A DNA stretch of 64,000 nucleotides from Microbacterium marinilacus (GTDB lineage: Bacteria > Actinomycetota > Actinomycetes > Actinomycetales > Microbacteriaceae), in the NCBI RefSeq assembly GCF_019753765.1, contig NZ_JAIJZW010000001.1, forward strand, positions 684,260-748,259, read 5' to 3'. The notes under the pieces are model-generated. The model did no database searches, was not told the DNA's origin, and worked only from the letters and a program-made list of their open reading frames with translations. A program made the position numbers and the translations under genes. This document shows positions 46,048-55,502 of this stretch, one piece after another (the first letter of the stretch is position 1; the number at the start of each line of letters is the position of its first letter).

Positions 46048-46901
46048 GCGTCGTGGCGCGCGCGGGGAGGCCCCGCGGGGTGATCGCCCGGCAGGCGCTG
46101 CTGTACGCGGTGCTCGTCACGCTCGCGCTGGTGTACATCTACCCGTTCCTCGTCCAGCTGGCCACGTCGGTGAAGTCGGACGCCGAGGCCGCCTCCTCCC
46201 CGGTGTCGCTCATCCCCGCCACGTTCACCTGGGCGGCGTACGAGCGGCTGTTCCTGTACTCCGACTTCCCCGTGTGGTTCGCCAACTCGGCGGTCGTCAC
46301 CGTCCTCGTCACCGCGGGCCGCGTGTTCTTCAACTCCCTCGCGGGATACGCGCTGGCGCGCCTGCGGTTCCGGGGGCGCGGTGTCGTCTTCGCCGCGCTG
46401 GTCGCGGTGATGTCGGTGCCGGCCGTGGTGCTGCTGATCCCGAAGTTCCTCGTGATCAACCAGCTCGGGATGTACGACTCGTACGCGGGCATGGTGCTGC
46501 CGCTCCTCGTGGACGCGGCGGGCGTGTTCATCATGAAGAACTTCTTCGAGTCCATTCCGACGGCCGTGGAAGAGCAGGCCCGCATCGACGGGGCGGGTGT
46601 CTTCCGCACCTTCTGGTCCGTGGTGCTGCCGATGGCCCGCCCCGCGCTCATCACGATCGTGATCCTGTCGTTCCAGGGATCCTGGAACGAGCTGAGCCAC
46701 TTCATCGTCGCGACGCAGTCGCCCGAGCTCACCACCTTGACCAAGGGCGTGGCCTCGCTCGCGAGCGGGCAGCTCAGCCAGGGCAGTCAGTTCCCGCTGA
46801 AGCTCGCCGCCGCCGCGATCATGACCATTCCCGTCGCGGTGCTGTTCTTCGTGTTCCAGCGCCGCATCATGAACGCCAGTGAGGGAGCCGTGAAGGAATG
46901 A
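46044..46901 (+). CDS. Sugar ABC transporter permease (MalG-like)
   Basis: A 285-residue protein with six helices and the EAA loop EEQARIDGAGVFRTFWSVVLPMARP. It pairs with the MalF-like protein to form the channel. Both ends overlap neighbours by four bases, so the binding protein, both permeases and the hydrolase form one tightly coupled operon. Confidence 0.9.
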   Translation: MSVVARAGRPRGVIARQALLYAVLVTLALVYIYPFLVQLATSVKSDAEAASSPVSLIPATFTWAAYERLFLYSDFPVWFANSAVVTVLVTAGRVFFNSLAGYALARLRFRGRGVVFAALVAVMSVPAVVLLIPKFLVINQLGMYDSYAGMVLPLLVDAAGVFIMKNFFESIPTAVEEQARIDGAGVFRTFWSVVLPMARPALITIVILSFQGSWNELSHFIVATQSPELTTLTKGVASLASGQLSQGSQFPLKLAAAAIMTIPVAVLFFVFQRRIMNASEGAVKE

Positions 46902-48811
46902 CCGAGCACGAGGTGCCGCAGCCGCCGTTGCAGCCGTTGCTGCATGACCGGGAGATCGTGCTGCGCGCGCCCACCCAGGTGTGGTCGGGCGCGGGAGGCG
47001 AGATCGGCGCGGCGCCGATCGACGGCGTCTACCACGGGGACGTGCGGCATGTCCGGGCCGTCGCGCTGACGTGCGACGAGTCTCCGATCGAGTGGATCTC
47101 GACGGCACGACACGGCGCCTCCCGCGTCGTGTTCTCGGGCCTGCTGCGCGGCGTCGACGACCCGATGCCCGATCCCCGGGTGCGGCTGACGCGGGAGCGG
47201 CGGGTGGAGGCCGGCGCGGTGCGGGAGCGGATCACCCTGCGAAACGGCCGCGACGTGCCGGTGCAGGCGACGCTTCGGGTCCGCGTGCTCCCCGAGTTCG
47301 CGTCGCTCCACGCGGTGAAGGCCGGAGAGGTCGGCGCCGCCGCCTTCGAGGCGCTCGCCGCGGCCGGGTCGGCGGTCGTCGCCGCCGGTGCGCAGCGCTT
47401 CACGCTCGTCGCGGCGACGGGGACCGTGCGGGCGGCCGACGATCTGGTCGAGGTCGAATGGGCGCTCGCGGCGGACGCGCGCGGCGAGGTCGGCGTGGAG
47501 TGGTCGATCGCCCTCGCCGACGACGCGCTCGTGGTGCGGCCGGCGTCGCGGCGGGCGCCCTGGGACGCCGCCGCGCTGGCGGCATCCGTCGCGGGGGCCG
47601 AGCCGCGGCTGGCGCGTTGGCTCGAGACCGCGCTCGACGATCTCGACGCGCTGCGGCTGGCCTTGCCGGATCATCCGTCCGACGAGTTCTATGCGGCGGG
47701 TGCGCCCTGGTTCCTCACGCTGTTCGGGCGCGACTCGATCTGGGCGGCACGGCTGATGCTGCCGGTCGACCGTGAGATCGCCGCCTCGACGTTGCGTGTG
47801 CTGGCGCGCCTCCAAAGCGCGGACGACGATCCGGAGGCCGCGCAGGAGCCGGGCAAGATCCTGCACGAGCTGCGCGCGACCGCCCTCGAGATCCCGGGGG
47901 AGGGGGTGACCCTGCCGCCGCGCTACTACGGCAGCGTCGACGCGACGCCGCTGTGGATCTGCCTGCTCGCCGACGCGTGGCGCGCCGGCATGCCGGACGA
48001 CGAGGTGCGCGCGCTGCTGCCGGCGCTGCGGCGCGCCCTCACCTGGCTGACGGAGCACGGCGACAGCGACGGCGACGGATTCGTGGACTACCTCGACCGT
48101 TCGGGCCGCGGCCTGGCGAACCAGGGATGGAAGGACTCCGGCGACTCCATCCAGTGGCGGGACGGCAGCCTGGCGAGAGGGCCGATCGCGCTGTGCGAGG
48201 TGCAGGGCTACGCGTATGAGGCCGCCCTCTCGGGGGCGGAGCTGCTCGAGCGGTTCGGCGAGGGCGACGCCGCACCGCTGCGGGAGTGGGCGGCCACGCT
48301 GCGGGCGCGCTTCGCGGAGGCCTACTGGGTGGACACGCCCGAGGGGCGCTATCCGGCCGTCGCCCTCGACCGCGACAAGCGGGCCGTCGACACGCTGACG
48401 AGCAACATCGGCCACCTGCTCGGCACCGGCATCCTCGATGCGGAGGACGAGCGTCGCGTGGCGGCGCTGCTGCTGGGCCCCGGCCTGGCATCGGGCTTCG
48501 GCGTCCGCACGATGTCCACGGGGGCGCGGGCGTACTGGCCCCTGTCATACCACGGCGGCAGCGTCTGGACGCACGACACCGCGATCGCCGTGCACGGCAT
48601 GATGCGCGCGGGCCTGCCCGACGCGGCGCGCGAGGCCGCGTCCGGCATGCTCGCGGCCGCCGAGGGCTTCGGCTATCGCGTGCCCGAGCTGCACGGCGGC
48701 GACGGCGCGTCGGAGACCGCGGTGCCCACGCCGTATCCGGCCGCCTGCCGTCCGCAGGCGTGGTCGGCGGCCGCCGCCGTCGTCGCATGGAGCGCCATCG
48801 CCAGGGAGTGA
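46898..48811 (+). CDS. Amylo-alpha-1,6-glucosidase / glycogen debranching-type enzyme
   Basis: A 637-residue cytoplasmic protein. An N-terminal beta domain (about 1-240, GDE_N-like) precedes an (alpha/alpha)6 barrel of the trehalase/MGH1 type. Barrel landmarks are PWFLTLFGRDSIWAARLML, DGDGFVDYLDRSGRGLANQGWKDSGDS in parts, and PACRPQAWSAAA. The Asp in GRDSIW and Glu in ALCEVQGY are candidate catalytic residues. Coupled to the importer, it probably breaks down the imported glycan. The exact linkage cleaved cannot be stated. Confidence 0.85.
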   Translation: MTEHEVPQPPLQPLLHDREIVLRAPTQVWSGAGGEIGAAPIDGVYHGDVRHVRAVALTCDESPIEWISTARHGASRVVFSGLLRGVDDPMPDPRVRLTRERRVEAGAVRERITLRNGRDVPVQATLRVRVLPEFASLHAVKAGEVGAAAFEALAAAGSAVVAAGAQRFTLVAATGTVRAADDLVEVEWALAADARGEVGVEWSIALADDALVVRPASRRAPWDAAALAASVAGAEPRLARWLETALDDLDALRLALPDHPSDEFYAAGAPWFLTLFGRDSIWAARLMLPVDREIAASTLRVLARLQSADDDPEAAQEPGKILHELRATALEIPGEGVTLPPRYYGSVDATPLWICLLADAWRAGMPDDEVRALLPALRRALTWLTEHGDSDGDGFVDYLDRSGRGLANQGWKDSGDSIQWRDGSLARGPIALCEVQGYAYEAALSGAELLERFGEGDAAPLREWAATLRARFAEAYWVDTPEGRYPAVALDRDKRAVDTLTSNIGHLLGTGILDAEDERRVAALLLGPGLASGFGVRTMSTGARAYWPLSYHGGSVWTHDTAIAVHGMMRAGLPDAAREAASGMLAAAEGFGYRVPELHGGDGASETAVPTPYPAACRPQAWSAAAAVVAWSAIARE

Positions 48812-48817
48812 GACGGC

Positions 48818-49555
48818 TCAGTCGAGGAATCGCGAGAGGAACGCGCGCGTGCGCTCCTCCCGCGGTGAGACGAGGACGTCGGACGGCGCGCCCTGCTCGA
48901 CGATGCGGCCGCCGTCGAGGAACACGACGCGGTCGGCGACGTCCCGGGCGAACGCCATCTCGTGCGTGGCCATGACGATCGTGGCGCCGTCGTCGGCGAG
49001 CGTGCGGACCAGGTCGAGCACTTCGCCGACGAGCTCGGGGTCGAGCGCCGAGGTGATCTCGTCGAGCAGCAGCAGCTCGGGCGCGCCGACGACGGCCCGC
49101 GCCAGGGCGACGCGCTGCTGCTGGCCGCCCGACAGCCGGTCGGGATGCGCGGAGGCCTTGTCGGACAGCCCGACGCGCGCGAGTGCGGCGACGGCCGCCG
49201 CGTCGGCGTCCCGCCGCCGCATCCCCCGAACATGGCGCAGCGCGAGGGCGATGTTCTGCTGCGCCGTGAGGTGGGGGAACAGGTTGTACTGCTGGAAGAC
49301 GACTCCGATGCGGGCGCGCACGGCGTCGGCGTCCACGCGGGGATCGCTGATGTCGAGATCGTGCAGCAGGATCCGGCCGTCGTCGATCGGCTCCAGCAGG
49401 TTGACCGTGCGCAGCAGCGTGGACTTGCCCGATCCGCTCGCGCCGATCAGTGCGACCACCTCGCCGGGCGCGACGTCGAGATCGATGCCGCGCAGGACGT
49501 CGTGGCCGTCGAACGACTTCCAGACGTCGCGGATGCGGAGCACGGGCCCGCTCAT
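48818..49555 (-). CDS. Polar amino acid ABC transporter ATPase
   Basis: A 245-residue ATPase of the GlnQ/HisP class. Motifs are Walker A GASGSGKST (about residues 37-45), Q-loop VVFQQYNLFPH, signature LSGGQQQRVALARAVVG, Walker B LLLLDEITSALDPE and the H-loop ATHEMAFARD. ATG 49555 overlaps the permease stop by four bases. It is last in a binding protein-permease-ATPase operon. Confidence 0.92.
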   Translation of the reverse strand: MSGPVLRIRDVWKSFDGHDVLRGIDLDVAPGEVVALIGASGSGKSTLLRTVNLLEPIDDGRILLHDLDISDPRVDADAVRARIGVVFQQYNLFPHLTAQQNIALALRHVRGMRRRDADAAAVAALARVGLSDKASAHPDRLSGGQQQRVALARAVVGAPELLLLDEITSALDPELVGEVLDLVRTLADDGATIVMATHEMAFARDVADRVVFLDGGRIVEQGAPSDVLVSPREERTRAFLSRFLD

Positions 49556-50412
49556 ACGATCCCCCCGATCTGCTCGCGTGCGCGCACGCGGGCCGTGTAC
49601 CAGTCGGTGAGGCGGATCGTCGGGATGGCCAGCAGGACGAACAGCAGGCCCGCCAGCACGTACGGCGAGAAGTTGAAGAACGCCGCCGTCTCGATCTGCG
49701 CGGCGCGGACGGCGTCGACGGCACCGAGCACCGAGACCAGCCCGACGTCCTTCTGCAGCGCGACGAGGTCGTTCATCAGGGCGGGGGTCACCTTGCGGAC
49801 CGCCTGCGGCACGACGACCAGGCGCATCGTCTTGGCGTGGCTGAGGCCGAGCGCGCGGGCGGCGTGGCGCTGCGACGGATGGACGGCATCGATCCCGGCG
49901 CGGAAGACCTCGGCGACGTAGGCCGAGTACGTCAGGGTCAGGGCGACGGTGCCCCAGAACTCGAACGGCAGCCGCGTCGGCAGGAGGCCCAGCCCGGGGA
50001 TGCCGAAGCCGACGAGGTAGAGCACGATGATCAGCGGCGTCCCGCGGAAGAGGTCGGTGTAGCCGGCCGCCAGCGCCCGCAGCGGAAGCCAGATCGGGCC
50101 GCGCAGCGTGCGGACCCCGGCGATCACCAGCGCGACGACGAGGATGAGCACCGACGCCGTGGCCAGCACACGGAGATTGAGCAGGAACCCGTCCCAGACG
50201 CGCGGGAGCGCCGCGAGCATGACCTCGCCGTCGAAGAACGACGCCTGCACCTGCGCCCAGCCGGGCGTGCGCACGACGAACACCCAGACCACGACGGCCA
50301 ACGCGAGCGTCGACGCGACGCTGATCAGCACCGATCGCGCGCCCTGCCGGCGCCGGTACGCTCGGCGCTCGAGCTCGACCGCGCTCGGAGCGCGCCCTCC
50401 CGAGCGCGTCAT
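49552..50412 (-). CDS. Amino acid ABC transporter permease
   Basis: A 286-residue HisM/GlnP-type permease. The N-terminal 30 residues are basic and cytoplasmic. About five membrane helices follow, with the family motif GYTDLFRGTPLIIVLYLVGFG and EAA loop VFRAGIDAVHPSQRHAARALGLSHAKTMRLVVVPQA in parts. A single permease gene implies a homodimeric channel. Confidence 0.9.
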   Translation of the reverse strand: MTRSGGRAPSAVELERRAYRRRQGARSVLISVASTLALAVVVWVFVVRTPGWAQVQASFFDGEVMLAALPRVWDGFLLNLRVLATASVLILVVALVIAGVRTLRGPIWLPLRALAAGYTDLFRGTPLIIVLYLVGFGIPGLGLLPTRLPFEFWGTVALTLTYSAYVAEVFRAGIDAVHPSQRHAARALGLSHAKTMRLVVVPQAVRKVTPALMNDLVALQKDVGLVSVLGAVDAVRAAQIETAAFFNFSPYVLAGLLFVLLAIPTIRLTDWYTARVRAREQIGGIV

Positions 50413-50455
50413 CCCCTCGGGCCGCGGCGCCGCGCGCCGCCCATCCGCCCGGGGG

Positions 50456-51310
50456 TCACTCGAGGACCGGGGCGGTGTCGTCGCCGCCGAGCCACTCGGC
50501 CTCCAGCGCGTCCAGCGTGCCGTCGGCGCGCAGCGCGTCCACGGCCGCGGTGACCTCGTCCGTCAGCGGCGAGTCCTTCGCCAGCACGATGCCGAACCGG
50601 TCGGCCTCTCCCTCGACGTCGGGCAGCTGTCCGACGATCACGCCGTCGCTCAGCTCCGCGCCCGTGACGTAGAAGGCCGTCGGAAGGTCCAGGACGATCG
50701 CGTCGACCTGGCCGCTCTCCAGCGCGAGCTTGGCGTCGTCGTTCGAGGTGAAGGCCTGTGCGCCCTGCGTGGGCGCGATCACCTGCTCGATCGCGGCGAA
50801 GCTGGTGGTGCCGGTCTGGCCCCCGATCAGCAGCTCCTTCAGATCGGCGATGGAGGACGCGTCGGCGGCGGGGGAGTCTCCGGTCGTCACCACGACCTGG
50901 GTCGTCTCGTAGTAGGGCGAGCTGAAGTCCACCGCCTCGCTGCGCTCGTCGGTGATCGAGAACTGCTGCAGGTTGATGTCGAAGTCCTTCGGCCCGGGGG
51001 CGATCGCCGCGTCGAACGTCGTGCGCACCCACGCGACGTCGTCGCGGGCGAAGCCGAGCTCCTCGGCCACGGCGTAGGCGACGGCCGCCTCGAAGCCCTC
51101 GCCGGATTCGGGCGCGTCGTCGATCACCCATGGGAAGTAGGCGGGCTCGGCGGTGCCGACGGTGAGCGTGCCCTCCGTGAGGTACCCGCTCCCGGTGTCG
51201 GGCTCCGTGGTTCCGGAGGGGCTGTCGCCGGCGGGGGCGCAGGCGGACAGGATCCCGGCGAGGGAGATCGCGGCGAGGGCCGCGAACGTGCGAGGCGGGC
51301 GACGTGACAT
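50456..51310 (-). CDS. Amino acid ABC transporter substrate-binding lipoprotein
   Basis: A 284-residue family 3 solute-binding protein. The lipobox is ILSA-Cys24. The mature domain has LTVGTAEPAYFPW, GFEAAVAYAVAEELGF and ISITDERSEAVDFSSPYYET-like features (here QFSITDERSEAVDFSSPYYE in part), the standard ligand-binding pattern. ATG 51310 follows GGAGGACCACG. Ligand specificity (polar, acidic or basic) is not predictable. Confidence 0.9.
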   Translation of the reverse strand: MSRRPPRTFAALAAISLAGILSACAPAGDSPSGTTEPDTGSGYLTEGTLTVGTAEPAYFPWVIDDAPESGEGFEAAVAYAVAEELGFARDDVAWVRTTFDAAIAPGPKDFDINLQQFSITDERSEAVDFSSPYYETTQVVVTTGDSPAADASSIADLKELLIGGQTGTTSFAAIEQVIAPTQGAQAFTSNDDAKLALESGQVDAIVLDLPTAFYVTGAELSDGVIVGQLPDVEGEADRFGIVLAKDSPLTDEVTAAVDALRADGTLDALEAEWLGGDDTAPVLE

Positions 51311-51671
51311 CGTGGTCCTCCGAGACGACGAGGGGGCGGGACGGGTCCATCGTGGCGTGCCGCGGCCTCGGGCGCGAGCGCGTGCGACGGATTGTTTCGG
51401 CGCGGTGGCGGCCCGGCGGCCCGGCCCGCGAGGCGAGGGGCGGACGGCGTCTGGCCCTGGCGAGGGAGCCTGCCGGAGGAGGGTCGAATTCTGATACCCT
51501 GGAGTGTCACGCGTGTGCGCGTCGCCCGGGCTCTCCCGGGAAGGACCGCCGGGTGAAGAAAGAACACAATCCATCTGCCGCGGTTCGAACCGTGGTCTCG
51601 CGCGTCCGGCCATCCGGCTGCGCAGGCCGAGCCGTGGCCCGAGTAAACATCCAACAAGGACAACCCACTAC
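51311..51671. other. 361-base divergent regulatory region and rpsA leader
   Basis: No gene is seen. It holds the promoter of the amino acid transporter operon and, on the plus strand, the rpsA promoter with a long leader. A hairpin CCCGGG-CTCT-CCCGGG lies at 51525-51540 in the leader. Confidence 0.6.
51492..51500 (+). promoter_or_regulatory. Extended -10 (TGaTACCCT) of rpsA
   Basis: TG at 51492-51493 precedes TACCCT at 51495-51500. Transcription would start near 51507, giving a leader of about 165 bases. Confidence 0.55.
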
Positions 51672-53123
51672 ATGACTAACGCAACGACCGCCCCGGCCAC
51701 CAAGCAGGTCGCGATCAACGACATCGGCTCTGCTGAGGACTTCCTGGCCGCGGTCGAGAAGACCCTCAAGTCCTTCAACGACGGCGACATCATCGAGGGC
51801 ACGATCGTCAAGATCGACCGCGACGAGGTTCTGCTGGACGTGAGCTTCAAGACCGAGGGCGTCATCCCCTCGCGCGAGCTCTCCATCAAGCACGACGTCG
51901 ACCCCAACGAGGTCGTCAGCGTCGGCGACGTCGTCGAGGCCCTGGTCCTTCAGAAGGAGGACAAGGAAGGCCGTCTGATCCTGTCGAAGAAGCGCGCGCA
52001 GTACGAGCGCGCCTGGGGCGACGTGGAGAAGATCAAGGAGAACGACGGCGTCGTCACCGGCACCGTCATCGAGGTCGTCAAGGGTGGCCTCATCGTCGAC
52101 ATCGGCCTCCGCGGCTTCCTGCCGGCGTCGCTCATCGAGCTCCGCCGCGTCCGCGACCTGACGCCGTACCTCGGCCAGGAGATCGAGGCCAAGATCCTCG
52201 AGCTCGACAAGAACCGCAACAACGTCGTGCTGTCGCGTCGCGCGCTCCTGGAGGAGACGCAGTCGGCCACGCGCACGCAGTTCCTGAACAACCTGCACAA
52301 GGGTCAGGTCCGCAAGGGCGTCGTCTCGTCGATCGTCAACTTCGGCGCGTTCGTCGACCTGGGCGGCGTGGACGGCCTCGTGCACGTCTCCGAGCTGTCC
52401 TGGAAGCACATCGAGCACGCCTCCGAGGTCGTCGAGGTCGGCCAGGAGGTCACCGTCGAGATCCTCGAGGTCGACCTGGACCGCGAGCGCGTCTCGCTGT
52501 CGCTGAAGGCGACCCAGGAGGACCCGTGGCAGGTCTTCGCCCGTACCCACGCGATCGGTCAGATCACGCCGGGCAAGGTCACGAAGCTCGTCCCGTTCGG
52601 CGCCTTTGTCCGCGTCGCGGACGGCATCGAGGGCCTCGTGCACATCTCGGAGCTCTCGGCGAAGCACGTCGAGCTGGCCGAGCAGGTCGTGTCGGTGGGC
52701 GAGGAGGTCTTCGTCCGCGTGATCGACATCGACCTCGACCGTCGCCGGATCTCGCTCTCGCTCAAGCAGGCGAACGAGATGGTCGACCCCAACGGCACCG
52801 AGTTCGACCCGGCGCTGTACGGCATGGTCACCGAGTACGACGAGAACGGCGAGTACAAGTACCCCGAGGGCTTCGACCCGGAGACCAACCAGTGGCTCGA
52901 GGGCTTCGACGAGGCTCGCGAGAAGTGGGAGCAGGAGTACGCCGCCGCGCAGGCTCGCTGGGAGCAGCACAAGGCTCAGGTGGCGAAGGCCGCCGAGGCC
53001 GAGGCCGCTGCGGGCGAGGACTTCGCCGCCGGCCAGTCCTTCAGCTCGGAGTCGGCCGGCGCGGGCACCCTCGCCGACGACGAGGCTCTCGCCGCTCTGC
53101 GCGAGAAGCTCGCCGGCCGCTGA
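51672..53123 (+). CDS. rpsA: 30S ribosomal protein S1
   Basis: A 483-residue protein with four S1 OB-fold domains, the normal actinobacterial number, e.g. GDIIEGTIVKIDRDEVLLDV, GQVRKGVVSSIVNFGAFVDL and GQITPGKVTKLVPFGAFVRV. An acidic Glu/Ala/Gln-rich tail follows (about 400-483). ATG 51672 is preceded by AAGGA some 12 bases away. Codon use is strongly biased to translationally favoured codons. In related genomes coaE lies shortly downstream; here about 10 kb intervene. Confidence 0.95.
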   Translation: MTNATTAPATKQVAINDIGSAEDFLAAVEKTLKSFNDGDIIEGTIVKIDRDEVLLDVSFKTEGVIPSRELSIKHDVDPNEVVSVGDVVEALVLQKEDKEGRLILSKKRAQYERAWGDVEKIKENDGVVTGTVIEVVKGGLIVDIGLRGFLPASLIELRRVRDLTPYLGQEIEAKILELDKNRNNVVLSRRALLEETQSATRTQFLNNLHKGQVRKGVVSSIVNFGAFVDLGGVDGLVHVSELSWKHIEHASEVVEVGQEVTVEILEVDLDRERVSLSLKATQEDPWQVFARTHAIGQITPGKVTKLVPFGAFVRVADGIEGLVHISELSAKHVELAEQVVSVGEEVFVRVIDIDLDRRRISLSLKQANEMVDPNGTEFDPALYGMVTEYDENGEYKYPEGFDPETNQWLEGFDEAREKWEQEYAAAQARWEQHKAQVAKAAEAEAAAGEDFAAGQSFSSESAGAGTLADDEALAALREKLAGR

Positions 53124-53149
53124 GGCACGCCAGCACGACGCACCGCAGA

Positions 53150-53179
53150 CGGGGCCGGATCCTTCGGGGTCCGGCCCCG
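53150..53179 (+). terminator. Terminator of rpsA with UUCG tetraloop
   Basis: CGGGGCCGGA pairs with TCCGGCCCCG. The inner bases close as CC-TTCG-GG with one wobble pair, giving a stable UUCG loop. Confidence 0.9.
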
Positions 53180-53198
53180 TCCGCGTGCGCGGCGAGGG

Positions 53199-53561
53199 TC
53201 AGCCCTCGTAGACCCCCTCGAACAGCCCGATCTCGTTGCCGTCGGGGTCGCGGAACAGCGCCCACCAGCTGGTGTCGGTCACGGGGCTGCGCGCGATGAC
53301 GACCGCCGCCCCGCCAGCGACCGCCTTCGCGAGGTTGTCGTCGATCGAGTGCACCTCGACGATCGAGCGAGGCTGGGTGAAGCCCTCCTCGCGCGGCGTG
53401 AGCGCACCCCCGCTCGCCCCGTTCGGTGCGTGCCACATGGGGTAGTCCTCGTAGCCGGGCGGGGCGGATATCTCCCAGCCGAACAGCTCCGAGTAGAACG
53501 CGGTCGCGCGCTCCAGGTCGGTGACGGGGATCTCCAGATGCGTGACGTCGCCGTGTGCCAT
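53199..53561 (-). CDS. VOC (glyoxalase/bleomycin resistance) family protein
   Basis: A 120-residue single-domain vicinal oxygen chelate protein: MAHGDVTHLEIPVTDLERATAFYSELFGWEI is the classic first motif in parts, and WALFRDPDGNEIGLFEG the last. Metal-ligand His and Glu positions are present. It lies alone between rpsA and the importer operon on the opposite strand. The substrate is unknown; it differs from the longer VOC-like protein at 61264. Confidence 0.85.
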   Translation of the reverse strand: MAHGDVTHLEIPVTDLERATAFYSELFGWEISAPPGYEDYPMWHAPNGASGGALTPREEGFTQPRSIVEVHSIDDNLAKAVAGGAAVVIARSPVTDTSWWALFRDPDGNEIGLFEGVYEG

Positions 53562-53767
53562 GTCGCGTCCTCTCGTCGAGCGCTTGCGGATGCGCCCAAG
53601 GTAGGCCTCCGACCGCCGCGCGGCAAGACGTCCGGCGCGTGCGCGAACAGGCTCGTGAGCCGCGCTCTCGGCGAATTGTGACGCCGTGTGAATCGCGCCG
53701 CGCGGGTGCTCCGTCCGCCGTGGTGGACTCGCAGGACACAGCGTCGTTCCATCCCGAGGAGCACCCC

Positions 53768-55432
53768 ATGTCCCGATCCCTTCGCGCCCGTCGCGCCGTC
53801 CGCGTGACCGCGACCATCGCCGCCGTCGCCGCCCTGCTGGCGGGCTGCGCGTCCGGTCCCACCGAGCAGGGCGGCGCCGAGTCCGGCGAGCCCGCGGCCG
53901 GCGGCACCCTCACGTATCTCGAGCCGCAGACGTGGACCACGCTCTACCCGCCGTCCGCAGGCTTCTACCCGAACGGCGGGGTGGTCAACAACATCACGGA
54001 CCGCCTGCTGTTCCAGAACCCCGAGACGCTCGAGCTCGAGCCGTGGATCGCGGCCGAGCTGCCCGAGGTCAACGCCGACGCGACCGAGTACACGTTCACT
54101 CTGCGCGAGGGGGTCACGTACTCCGACGGGACGCCGGTAGACGCCGAGAACGTGGTGAAGAACCTCGATCTGTACGGCAAGGGCGACACCGAGCGCGCTC
54201 TGCCGGTGTCCGAGGCGATCAACAACTACGACCACGGCGAGGTGGTCGACGACCACACCGTGAAGTTCCACTTCTCGGCACCCGCGCCCGGCTTCGCGCA
54301 GGCGGTGTCGACCATCAACTCCGGGCTGCTCTCGAACGACACCCTCGACAAGACGAGCGAGGAGTTCGGACCGGGCAACGCCGCGACCGTCGTCGGCTCG
54401 GGCCCGTTCGTCGTCTCGGACGAGAAGATCGGCACCGAGATCTCGTTCGAGGCGCGTGGCGACTACGACTGGGCGCCGCCATCCCTCGAGCACCAGGGGC
54501 GGGCCCTCCTGGACGGGCTCACCTACTTCGTCGCCGCGGAGAGCAGCGTGCGCGTCGGCACCGTCGTCGCGGGCCAGGCCGACGTCACGCGCGACGTCAG
54601 CGCGCCGGACGAGCCGCAGTTCGCGGCCGAGGGCCTCACGATCCACGCGGCGACGACCAACGGCGTCAACAACGGCTTCAGCTTCCGATTCCGCGGCGAG
54701 ATCCTGTCGGACATTCGGGTGCGCCAGGCGATCATCGCCGGCGTCGACCGGGAGGCCATCGTGAGCACGCTGTTCACCGACAGCTACCCCCTGGCCACCG
54801 GCGCCCTGGCGAAGACCGCGCTGGGGTACCTCGACACGTCCGAGTACTACGCCTACGACCCCGAGAAGGCCGCGGAGCTGCTGGACGAGGCCGGCTGGGA
54901 GGTCGGGTCGGACGGGATCCGCGAGAAGGACGGCGAGCGGCTGCAGCTGACGTTCAACGAGGCTCTCCCGCAGCCCCGCTCCAAGGATGTCGTCACGCTC
55001 GTCCAGGAGCAGCTGGCGCAGCTGGGCATCGAGGTCGAGCTGTTCCCGGGCGACCAGGCCGCGCAGACCGAGGCCTCGCTCTCGGAGGTCACGATCCCCG
55101 TCTACCACTCGATGGTCGGCCGCGCCGACTACGACGTCCTCAAGTCGCAGTTCCACAGCGAGAACCGCAACACGCTGCTGAACCGATCGAACGAGGACGA
55201 CAGCGTCGGGGACCCCGAGCTCGACGAGCTGCTGGCCGCCATCGCCTCCGCTCCCACGACGGAGGAGCGCCAGGCGGCGTCCGAGGCGGCCCAGCTGCAC
55301 ATCGCCGAGAACGCCTACTTCCTGCCGCTCTTCGAGGAGCCGCAGGTGTTCGGCCTGCGCGCGGACGTGCAGGGCTTCGAGACCGAGTCGGTCGGCCGCC
55401 CGTGGTTCTACGCCACGTGGCTCGACCGCTGA
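53768..55432 (+). CDS. Peptide-type ABC transporter substrate-binding lipoprotein (KPN_01854-like)
   Basis: A 554-residue family 5 solute-binding protein with lipobox LLAG-Cys27. Landmarks are GTLTYLEPQTWTTLYPP, TFTLREGVTYSDGTPVDAENV and VRQAIIAGVDREAIV-like (RVRQAIIAGVDREAI). From memory, its neighbours match a conserved cassette whose binding protein is named after Klebsiella KPN_01854; that assignment rests mainly on context. ATG 53768 follows CGAGGAG. It leads the operon ending at 63227. Ligand unknown. Confidence 0.88.
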   Translation: MSRSLRARRAVRVTATIAAVAALLAGCASGPTEQGGAESGEPAAGGTLTYLEPQTWTTLYPPSAGFYPNGGVVNNITDRLLFQNPETLELEPWIAAELPEVNADATEYTFTLREGVTYSDGTPVDAENVVKNLDLYGKGDTERALPVSEAINNYDHGEVVDDHTVKFHFSAPAPGFAQAVSTINSGLLSNDTLDKTSEEFGPGNAATVVGSGPFVVSDEKIGTEISFEARGDYDWAPPSLEHQGRALLDGLTYFVAAESSVRVGTVVAGQADVTRDVSAPDEPQFAAEGLTIHAATTNGVNNGFSFRFRGEILSDIRVRQAIIAGVDREAIVSTLFTDSYPLATGALAKTALGYLDTSEYYAYDPEKAAELLDEAGWEVGSDGIREKDGERLQLTFNEALPQPRSKDVVTLVQEQLAQLGIEVELFPGDQAAQTEASLSEVTIPVYHSMVGRADYDVLKSQFHSENRNTLLNRSNEDDSVGDPELDELLAAIASAPTTEERQAASEAAQLHIAENAYFLPLFEEPQVFGLRADVQGFETESVGRPWFYATWLDR

Positions 55433-55474
55433 GGACGACCCGCTGACCTCGCGTCACTGACGACTCCTCGACAC

Positions 55475-55502
55475 CCGGGGCGGGCGGCATCGCCCGCCCC
55501 GG
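55475..55502 (+). terminator. Hairpin between binding-protein and permease genes
   Basis: CCGGGGCGGGCG and CGCCCGCCCCGG form a perfect 12-bp stem around GCAT. Its position suggests partial termination or 3' end protection, yielding more binding protein than permease. Confidence 0.75.

Noticed and set aside
53199..53561. VOC gene as part of the importer cassette
   Set aside because: It is on the opposite strand, unlinked by overlap, and of a different VOC type from the cassette member.
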